From the NCBI GenBank assembly GCA_032622095.1, contig CP136064.1:247535827-247599826 (forward strand): a stretch of DNA of 64,000 nucleotides, written 5' to 3'. This stretch comes from Siphonodentalium dalli (Eukaryota; Mollusca; Scaphopoda; Gadilida; Siphonodentaliidae). Below the pieces are notes generated by a model. That model saw nothing but the letters and a program-made list of their open reading frames with translations, was not told the DNA's origin and did no database searches. Below, piece by piece: positions 1-8,317 of the stretch (position 1 is its first letter; every line of letters begins with the position of its first letter). Position numbers and translations under genes: made by a program.

Positions 1-596
1 CTCCACATTCCAGCATTATGTAGAGCCACGGTTACTTCCCTCTGGTGGCTATGGATTGCACTAACATCAACGGGTCGTGTATGTTGGCATTCTGAAATAA
101 GCAAAACAAGCATGAATGATGTGAAAATCAACTGGGTAAATAATAAGTACAAAACCGCATGCTCCATTTGATCATTCGCTAAGCATGAATTAGAAAGGTA
201 CCCGATTAAGCGTCGACCAAAAAACAGCTCAGTTATGTGGGATTTGAAAATTTGGCCACACATTATTTCAGTATTTTATGAAGAAATCAAAATGACGACG
301 TCTGAATTAATAGAATAAACAAGAACAATAATCCAGCGCCACTTTATGTTTTATATATATTAATTTGGATAGAAGAGACTGGGTAAAACTTTCGGATTTA
401 ATTTTAGCAGACAATGAATGCAAACTAATGGTACAACATACACAAAGAAGGTGGAAATCTTACCTATTCCTGCAGCTGAATCCTGCGGTAGAATCTCTTG
501 TTTCTTGTACCGACAACCTTGCGGCTGGTATGTCTGTGGAGGTAAGATCGACGGGATGGCGGAGTCCCAGGTAGCGTAGACACTGTCAGAGAACAT
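1..596 (-). CDS. T-box transcription factor gene A1, 5' part only (runs off the window)
   Basis: Two exons of a minus-strand T-box gene are visible. Coding exon 1 is 464-596 (44 codons plus one base; starts MFSDSVYATWDSAIPS, ends ...SAAGI, donor GTAAG at 463-459). Exon 2 starts at 91 after a CAG acceptor (92-94) and runs off the left edge. Both match the same exons of the complete genes at 16281-21651 and 32477-36484, so this is the start of a third member whose T-box and C-terminus lie outside the window. An acceptor-like CAG lies about 10 bases upstream of the ATG, as in the other copies, so a 5' UTR intron is likely. Gene identity is secure from the paralogs; the state of the unseen part is unknown. 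Confidence 0.82.
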
Positions 597-799
597 GGTT
601 CAATTCCTGTAATGAAAAAGAATGAACTATAACTATGTAGCATAAATGATCACGATTATATAAATCATGATTCAGTGATACAAAAGTTACATGTACGTTC
701 GAAAACGCGTCGCATGGTGCGAAATTCTAGCCGCCGTATCAATGGGATGCTAGTTGTAGAATCTAAAAATAAAATCAATTCAACAAGAGCGATTGATGC

Positions 800-862
800 T
801 AAACTAACATGAACCGCCATTAACTAACATGAACCGCCATTAACTAACATGAACCGCCATTC
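800..862. repeat. 20-bp minisatellite (CTAACATGAACCGCCATTAA), 3 copies
   Basis: Three head-to-tail copies of a 20-base motif around CTAACATGAACCGCCATTAA. The same position has about four copies in unit 2 (21861-21939) and a single copy in unit 3 (about 36697-36717), so copy number changed after the units duplicated. Confidence 0.85.
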
Positions 863-1942
863 AGTATGACATTTAGTGGTACTTCAGATAAATATGGTCC
901 TCGCTGGTACAATACATTGTTCCTTGAACTTAAGAGTATATTGGGACGTTTTAGACTAGGATTGCAGAGAATCGTGCTTCTTATCTTAAAACATGAAACC
1001 CTAAGATTCCAATAATATATTGACCTTAACACAATCCACTACCGTAATATCTGGGAATCAAGGATCCAGAGTGATACTAATGCTGACCATTTATTCTAAA
1101 AGTTGCGTAGTATGCAGTTGATTTAAAGAGCGTTTTAATTGTTTACATTGTTCTCGTAATTCTCTTGGTAGATAGTGGATTGCATAAGTGCAATGTCGTA
1201 TTAGTAAAATACTAATACATGTACAATAATGGAGTGCTATGAGTTGGTGCAAACTAAGAACAACATGTCGTGCGACTGTCCCAATGGGACTAAGTCACTA
1301 AGGATACACCGCAGTGCAATTGGACTACATTAAGGTTATATCCATATTAATATATTTGTATGTCGATAAAACTAAAAACGACCAGGAATAAAAGATTCAG
1401 ATTCACATGGTACTAAATATCTGTGACAACAAAATACTGAAAATGTAGGAACTCGACAAACTTGCGTCCACTGATGGACGGACAGACGGAGGTATAATAA
1501 TATGGTCATCGCTGACACACGTATTATAAAGAACTGACCGCATTTCCCTGAATTTAAAGTAAATTGGAACGTTTTAGAAAATTGGAAGGTTTAGACTAGG
1601 TTTGCATAGAATCTTGTTTTTGTTTAAACACGAAGAATTCTGGTTCATGTAGAAACAATACGTATTTGTTATATGGACTGAACACTACACCAACAAGCTG
1701 AGAATAAAGTATTAAAATAGTAATAAAAAGTACTATATGCTACTCACAATTTAACTGTAGACGAGTCGTTGTGTAAAAAGAGATGAACTGGTTATGATGC
1801 GGTATATTTGGATTATGATTTATTCTGACGATAAGTTTCAGTATATATATACAGATACAGGGATACTCATTGTCACATCTCACTTCCTGTGGTATTAATT
1901 TTATAGATGCTCGACTAGTTTTCGGAGTTGTTTTCAGAACGA

Positions 1943-2096
1943 TACTAGTGTGATTAGTTATCAAAACAGCAATCAACAGTTGGGATTCTTATACAAACAA
2001 CTACTCATCGAGATCCTGTTTTTACACACCCTAAGATTATCAGTTTTCATAAGAATCAACCGTTGATTGCTGTTTTCATAACCTATCACACCAGTA
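1943..2096. repeat. Long imperfect hairpin with T-box-like cores at both ends
   Basis: Inverted repeat with arms of about 50 bases. The left arm begins TACTAGTGTGAT and the right arm ends ATCACACCAGTA; inner arms share AAAACAGCAATCAAC and its complement. The same hairpin lies at about 23792-23945 and 39049-39210. It could be a small foldback transposon or a regulatory palindrome. TCACACC at 2086-2092 is the complement of the known T-box core GGTGTGA, but any regulatory role is inference. Confidence 0.6.
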
Positions 2097-2474
2097 TGAG
2101 GTTATTCGTAAAACAAATACCACGGAATTAAGAGATGACAATGAGTATTCCTACACAGGGAACTTCATACAAAAAAATCCACATCATAACCAGATCAGCA
2201 AGTTTCAAGAAAGAAAGATGCACATAAATTCACGATCAACCAGGTTAAATTGTGAGAACTTTAAATCCCTTTTACTTTTGTGCTATATATTTCACCTTAG
2301 CAGTAATAATTGTTCGGGGAATACAAAATCTTCATTTCGACCATATAAGACAATATATTAACACCACATTGTCCAGACTTCTCCTTTTCAAAAATAAAAT
2401 GATACATACCAATTCTCAAAACTTTCATGCGCTCTCAGTTAATTCATCCAAATGATTTATTGATTTATTGTTAA

Positions 2475-2530
2475 ATGGGGACTGTACACTAAATCCGGCC
2501 ATTTGTGGGACTCAAAAATTAAATGGGCCT
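2475..2530. mobile_element. Very short TTAA-flanked element
   Basis: A 56-base segment sits between TTAA at 2471-2474 and TTAA at 2531-2534. It starts ATGGGGACTGTACACTAAAT, close to the end of the 190-bp TTAA-flanked element at 62945-63134, and looks like an internally deleted relative. The same copy is present in unit 2 (about 24320-24380). Confidence 0.45.
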
Positions 2531-2547
2531 TTAAATCTCCTGTATCT

Positions 2548-2639
2548 CATGTCGCGGCGCTATCAGCTTTACATTGGAGGTGGTGGAAAAACGTGCAAGA
2601 TGAACTATAGACAGGTCAGGGTGAACCACCGATCCAGCT
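2548..2639. repeat. Left copy of a 92-bp target-site duplication
   Basis: Matches 4133-4224 over 92 bases with one mismatch (CAGG versus CACG). Unit 2 has this sequence once (about 24400-24488), uninterrupted, so the pair frames the LINE insertion at 2640-4132. Confidence 0.88.
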
Positions 2640-4132
2640 TATTATTTATTTCATACCTCCATTTGTTTGGAGAAGAATATGGACATGCTGAACATATATA
2701 CAGTTAATGTGTAAAGTTTATGATATCACCAAGCATGGACGCTGCCAGTCTCTAAAATAAAGCGTTTCACTTTCCTCGTCCATATGCGCGGGACATGGTA
2801 TCACAGTCAATTGGTTGAACATTTAGTAAGAAAAACCGCGAATAATCTGGCACATTATAAGGATATATACAGCAGAATCTAGAGTAATTTGTTCCATAAA
2901 CAGAGTTACGGCATCAGGAGGGTTGATTATTTCGCTCCCTAGGAGGAAGGCGCAGAGAGACAATTCGTCACGAGATTCCATGTATCTAAATGTAGTTATG
3001 CCAAACTTGTTGAGTATATGTTCCCAGAATAAGTTCCTCAGCGATAGTATCGAGGCAGCACAACAATAGCTGATGACGCGTAGTCACTCGTTGTTGTATC
3101 TCGAACCACAGGCTTTACAAATGATTCCGTTGTCATAGGACGTTTTGTTCATCAATAATGCCAAGTTTCTCAGGTGAGCAGAACGGCGAGGATACTTTCG
3201 AAGTAGTTTCCAACATGAAAGCGGGTCACTTGTTACAAAGCGGAGCGTGTCGTATTTTGGATGGCTCCTAATCGAACTAGACCACTGTGTAGAATAGTAT
3301 CCTCTTACGGCACATTTAACTAAGGATTTCCACGCTGATTTACTTGGGAATTCACCAGATTGCATGTATGTGTCCAAAAAGTCATACATATTATATTCTT
3401 TGAGCAACTGAATTATTTCAGCGGTAAACCCAGACGTTGATCGGTCGAACAAAACGATTTGGAACAATTTTTGCAGAAATATTATGAGCGGAACCTGGTG
3501 ACCTTCTGGGAGATGAATTACATCCGCGAGGAAGAGCAGTTTCCGCACATGTATCTCCTTTTCGATTGGCATTACGCCTAACAGACCAAGAGCTATATCC
3601 GTTGGAGTGCGCGCTGGCAGTGACTATACATGTTTCACGCAAACACGGAAGGATTTCTCAATGGAGTAGGTCAATGTGTTGTTGGGTGTTGGAAGTAGCT
3701 CACTTCCGAAGAGTGCTTTCGGCAAAACAATGGCTTTTATCAGAGTCAACATCGTTTGAGGCGTGCATGACTTCGTGGCTTTCCTACCTGCGACAGAAAA
3801 ATATGTTTTCCTGATTTTTTCAGAGAGCACCGTACATCTATTTGTTTCATTTTTGAACTTGGATTGCTTCAGACCCAAATGAACACATCCGTCCAACTCT
3901 TGAACCACCTGATCACCGAGATACCAAGACCTTTCATGGCGTTGGCTTTGACGTGTCGTCTCATTGAAGACAACAACTGCACTCTTTGTGGGAGAGAAGT
4001 TGAACTTCCAAGTTTTGCTGTAGTTGTGGCAAATATCCATCAGGCTATCTAAACCAGCTTTCGACGTTGAAATCAAGGCAATGTCGTCAGCGGCAGTTGG
4101 CGAGGAGCATGACACGTTTCCGATTGACAAAC
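2640..4132 (-). mobile_element. 5'-truncated non-LTR retrotransposon with 92-bp target-site duplication
   Basis: A 1.49-kb insertion private to unit 1, flanked by 92-bp direct repeats. Read on the minus strand it contains the second half of a LINE ORF and ends in an AT-rich tail (GAAATAAATAATAA) at the left boundary, as expected for target-primed reverse transcription. The 5' part (endonuclease and early RT motifs) is missing. It resembles the longer LINE at 7575-10657 in ORF architecture but is clearly diverged from it. Confidence 0.85.
2950..4132 (-). pseudogene. Broken LINE reverse transcriptase ORF (C-terminal half)
   Basis: The minus-strand frame from about 4132 down carries the RT catalytic segment (SSPTAADDIALIS, the YADD-type box) and the downstream thumb-like region. 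It is interrupted by an in-frame TAG near 3621, where the related LINE at 8318-10657 has a glutamine codon (KQVQGLP). The same frame then continues to about 3084, ending near a CKACGSRYNNE cysteine motif. After this a TGA and a probable frameshift break the C-terminal region (recognisable residues SDYASSAIV in another frame). It encodes no functional protein as written. Confidence 0.78.
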
Positions 4133-4224
4133 CATGTCGCGGCGCTATCAGCTTTACATTGGAGGTGGTGGAAAAACGTGCAAGATGAACTATAGACAGG
4201 TCACGGTGAACCACCGATCCAGCT
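4133..4224. repeat. Right copy of a 92-bp target-site duplication
   Basis: Second copy of the sequence at 2548-2639, followed by the flank (GTAATAGCCAGATTGGATC) that directly follows this sequence in unit 2. This fixes the right edge of the LINE insertion. Confidence 0.88.
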
Positions 4225-4784
4225 GTAATAGCCAGATTGGATCACTGTTGTAAGAGAGGAAACTCTAAATTTCTTGAACATTAAACTTTTGTTTATTTTG
4301 TGCAATTTTTATATTGAATATTCTCTGTAAATAATTATTCCGTGTCTTTCATTAGTTTCAAAATAAATCATAATTAATTGTTTTCAAAGTATTGGTTGAA
4401 AGATCATTATAGCATAATTTAGAGTGACTCCTTTTATCCCAGATGCATGCTGGCTGTGAAAGATGTGTATGCTGGCTATTACAGATCAATCGGTGGTTCA
4501 ACCAGGCCTGATGAATGTGTCTATCACGACGAATGGAAGCCTTGCCCACCGGAATAAGAACTAGTTACGCTATTGTCGAACAACTTATGACAACTAGAGC
4601 ATAAATCCGCGATGAACATAACCCATTGAACTGACTAGTCCACCTCCCCATATAAATGAGCCGTTTGTTAGAAGAATCATTATGATGGTGTCCGAACACA
4701 GACTAATGGGACATAAAATAAATTCGAAGTGAAAATCTTTATTTACATAAGTTTGATACATGTATATGTTTTCTTAAGTTTCAG
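4225..4784. other. Non-coding DNA upstream of pseudogene 1
   Basis: Shared with unit 2 (about 24489-25030) and absent from unit 3. No exon 1 of the T-box gene was found here, and no convincing ORF or repeat. Confidence 0.5.
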
Positions 4785-5158
4785 ACCGTCGAACGACACA
4801 TCGACGAGTGGCCAATGTTGCTGCCGACCACAGCCATCAGCGGGAAGTAACTCTGTCACAAAAACGATCCGACCACGTTACTGCCGACCACAGCCAGTAG
4901 AAGGAAATAACTATGTCTATACATAAAGATGGACTGTGGAGAAAGTTTAATCAGATTGGGACGGACATGTTAGTCACAAAAGCTGGGATTTAAGTAGTCA
5001 CCCTTACAAAAACTTCAGATTCAATTCGCCGGTAAAAAAAACTGTGTATTCATCGAAACAAACCCTGACGAGATGGCATGGCCACGTAGTTTGTCGTACA
5101 GTTTATTGTATTCGTCACAGATTATATAGATAAAATGCAGAAATAAAGTGTATCTCCC

Positions 5159-5599
5159 CAGGGACGTGGCAAGAGTGTCTGCGTTAGGGTGGGGGCGGGT
5201 GTCCCCTTTGAAATTTACAACTGCACCCGTCCATTGAACCAAACCTAACTCCCACGCTCGCTGAATTCCATCTGCACCCCTCCCTTGGGTTGGAACTTTC
5301 CAACTGGTACGTCCAACTTTCCAGATGTTGGAAATTTCGAACCTGAGACACCCTAAGGTTGGACATCTTTTAACTGATGGCTATTTCAGACCAAAATTAG
5401 AAAAATATACTACTGTTGGTCTAAAAAGCAACACATTCCCCACTGGTTGTAAATTCAAACAATGAGAACAATTCCAACCGCTATGTGGTGTATAATTTCC
5501 AACTAATGCTCTTTCAGTCATGACATTTCCAACTGTTGAACAAATTGACCAAACTGGGGGGGGGGGTAGACACCGCAACCCCGTATCACTACGTCCCTG
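5159..5599. mobile_element. Non-autonomous DNA transposon with CAGGGAYGTGG termini (hAT-like)
   Basis: Begins CAGGGACGTGGC and ends ACTACGTCCCTG, a short terminal inverted repeat. The interior contains repeated TTGGAA/TTCCAAC words and a G-run. The same element is in unit 2 at 25395-25832, and a longer relative with a clear 8-bp target duplication is at 36763-37938. It lies in intron 2 of the pseudogene and encodes no transposase. Target duplication is not clear for this copy. Confidence 0.65.
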
Positions 5600-5927
5600 T
5601 TTCCCTTATAAGTCCACGAACATGAATTTGAAACTTTAGTAATGATCGAGAGTTGTTCATATCGTATCTGATAGTCAGATATGAATCTATCTGAACATCG
5701 TTAGAATGCATAAATATCGAATCATCGATGTACATATAACTTTGCAGCACCGGTCACGCAATTCTCAGATGCATTCGCGTGTATCGTGTGGAATTTCAGT
5801 CAATTATTTCATGTCGATCAATGTGTCATTTATCGGCAGTTTCACATACGATAAAGACCGTTTAGATATTCTGTCGCATTAATCATCCCATGACGAGCTT
5901 CCTGAATTTTTTTTGAAAACACTGTGC

Positions 5928-6049
5928 CAATGCGTTCTCTTATATATGCGACTCTCATATATTGAGCATCGCTATATAAGAGAATACATTGGCTTAACAA
6001 TATTTACGTTGACCTTGTAAGCCAGTGTATTCTCTTTTATATGCGAGGA
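5928..6049. repeat. Three-arm palindromic repeat
   Basis: One motif, read in alternating orientation three times: CCAATGCGTTCTCTTATATA, then its complement ending AAGAGAATACATTGG, then GCCAGTGTATTCTCTTTTAT. The first pair folds into a hairpin. It is present in all three units (also about 26150-26272 and 39945-40070). Confidence 0.7.
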
Positions 6050-6579
6050 TCCCAATGGTAGATTCTGATATATAATGTACTGGCACATGATCTGTAATTC
6101 TGCACCAGCACAGCTCACACAATGAAAGGGTTTAATAGTCTAGTTGGTACCGATGACTCGCTCCCAATTCGCAATTAATTTTTAATGTGATTATTTCTTT
6201 TTCAGGCGGATGTTCCCTTCACTGGCGTATACACTCGATTGAATGCTTCCACACCACGACGCAATACACCCTCTCCATCAACGTGGTGTCCGTGGATGAC
6301 TGTCGGTACTAGAAAACCATAGTCAGAAATGGTTACGCGCTCAAGATCATATATTATATACCCATGATTGTAATAATATAATTTTTATCATTTCTGTTAT
6401 TTGTAATTGGCATAGCTTATCACAAACCAAAAATCAACATTATTGACATAATGTAACGCCAATAAACGAAATTGAAATTATCAACTACACCTTTTACCGG
6501 ACTCGGCCTCGGGGTCGCACTACATCTCGGGGTCGGGGTCGCACTACAACTTTTAATGTGTCCCAATAATTAACATTTT

Positions 6580-7574
6580 ATAAATAGAACCCACATGCGC
6601 TATGGCAGCGCCCAGGAGAAACTACGAAGTTAACACTATAGGAACCAGGAAGCTAAATGTGTTCCAGAGTCGAGGAGCGTGTGCTAAAGGTGGAGGTTAC
6701 TGGAGAATGACCTTCACCTGATACATGTGACACGTTATTAAAGGATGACATCGTATTTATTTGATTTGTACATATCTAAATAATTTAAACTGGTGAATTA
6801 ATGGGGGATGGATTTTTGTGAGTGGGAAATTTATTTAACTAGCTGCTGTAGTTCTGGGTTTTTTTCCAGATCAAATTTGGCTGTGGGATAGCCCTGTCGT
6901 ACACTTGGGGATTTATTTAAAAAAGTAAACACATGACCTATTATTTTTCTTGCATTTTCGTGATCAACTGGTGTCAATCTAGCTGGGTAAACATCACTGG
7001 AGTGGCCTGTAGGCTTCAAGTCAGTGAATTTGGCCGAAACGTTAACAGTTTCGCCTGTGGGAAACCATTTAGTTCAGTGATTCCTGTACACATTATCTTT
7101 TCAGTATATAGAGTTACTTCTCTTTCATCAGATACAGATACTTCATTGTTTGGTCATTCACGCCCATGGGACTTTTATAAATAGAAAATTGTTTTTCAGG
7201 TTTATTTATTTAAACGTCAAACTGCGCGATCAGGAGGCCGGTCACCGGTAAAAGGTGTAGTTGGGAATTTCAATTTCGTTTATTGTCCTTTACATTATTA
7301 TGTCAATACTGTTTATTTTTGATTTGTGACAAGCTATGTCAATTACCAATAAAAGAAATTTAAAAGATAATTTGTAAGTCTTATATTTCAACTTTTATAG
7401 ATATGTTTCGTTCTGCAGCCCACTGATGGTTGTGGTCGGAGACGGCCGAGTCGGCCGCCGGTTCGTTAATTAGGTGCTGGTTGTTATTGTTATTTTAACG
7501 GAATTCTGAGTTGGTCATTCGCGAAACCAATATATTTTATATTCTATAATTAAAAGCATGGGTATATTATATAT
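6580..7574. repeat. 995-bp direct repeat, left copy (flanks LINE)
   Basis: Identical, as far as I can read, to 10658-11652, including bases private to unit 1 (for example GTTTATTTTTG where units 2 and 3 have GTTGATTTTTG). The corresponding sequence is single-copy in units 2 and 3. It behaves as a giant target-site duplication around the LINE, or as an assembly duplication. Confidence 0.88.
6831..7060 (-). pseudogene. Unrecognised coding remnant inside the exon-3 transposon
   Basis: A minus-strand open frame of about 75 residues reads FPTGETVNVSAKFTDLKPTG and then a charged stretch ending NPELQQLVK and TAA. Codon choice and composition look protein-like rather than random. The upstream part appears to continue in another frame (residues VSDEREVTLYTEK, about 7090-7160), suggesting a frameshift or a lost intron. 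Copies lie at 10909-11138, about 27058-27290 and about 40854-41085. There is no ATG at the visible start. I do not recognise the family; it may be transposon-derived or a captured host exon. Confidence 0.4.
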
Positions 7575-7685
7575 ATATATATTCTTTATTTCCTCCATTC
7601 ATGGAGATATTTAGAGAATGCATACAATTAATATAAATTATAAGAACATAAACAGGTAACAAAAGTCAACATATTTACAGTCATC

Positions 7686-7905
7686 ATCTAAGTGGTGAAC
7701 ATGAGAATTACATACATGATTTCCATTTGCAACAACCATACACATAGAAGCATTCATACTAACAGACACACATCTATATAATTGGAGAATTACATGCATG
7801 ACTTCCATTTATAACAAACAAACTCCCAGAAGCATTCATACTAACAGACACACACAAAACATTGACGAATTACATGCATGAAGTATTCATACTAACAGAC
7901 ACACA
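7686..7905. repeat. Degenerate tandem repeats in the LINE 3' UTR
   Basis: Three repeats of roughly 70-85 bases containing GAATTACATGCATGA and CATTCATACTAACAGACACAC. They lie downstream of the RT stop codon in the LINE's orientation and are probably part of its 3' untranslated region. Confidence 0.7.
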
Positions 7906-8317
7906 TTCGTTATATGTATAGACAGAGACAGACGACCAGAATGGCAATGTAGCGTTATCGTGTAATGGAATGAACATATGGTCAAATATCTAAATGGCTC
8001 TCCACGACAGGCTAAATGTGATGTGTTATTATACGGTTATATAGATCTTTATATATAAAGAACTGGGACCAGAGAAATAGCATACTCCGAGACGACCAAG
8101 CCGGAGTTGGACCCAAATCGGGGATCTCTCTCTCTGGAAGACCCACAAACGCCAATGCCTTTGTGCAGTCTTACCGACTCGGAGCCGACCATTTCCCCAG
8201 CACCACTCAAGTATATATATTTACTCATTTGTCGTGTCTTCGGATTCTATGGATTCTATGAGTTATGTATAGCATTATGTCATTACTAGCGTATACTATA
8301 AATTGTTTAACTACAAT

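Larger units (their letters stand above)
604..2440. other. Unit 1 intergenic block between divergent T-box gene and pseudogene
   Basis: This stretch has no convincing coding sequence. It is shared with unit 2 (about 21665-24300) and unit 3 (about 36490-39300), and an inverted, more diverged version lies upstream of the plus-strand gene (about 50140-50955). It should hold the promoter of the minus-strand T-box gene. It contains the 20-bp minisatellite at about 800-862 and a long hairpin at 1943-2096, listed separately. No TATA box or other defined promoter element could be assigned. Confidence 0.6.

Noticed and set aside
365-574. Plus-strand ORFs over T-box exon 1 (also 21420-21629)
   Set aside because: Antisense shadows of the minus-strand exon.
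806-862. CRISPR-like array
   Set aside because: Head-to-tail minisatellite with no spacers in an animal genome.
8107-8289. Plus-strand 60-codon ORF in the LINE 3' region
   Set aside because: Antisense to the LINE 3' UTR; no homology recognised.
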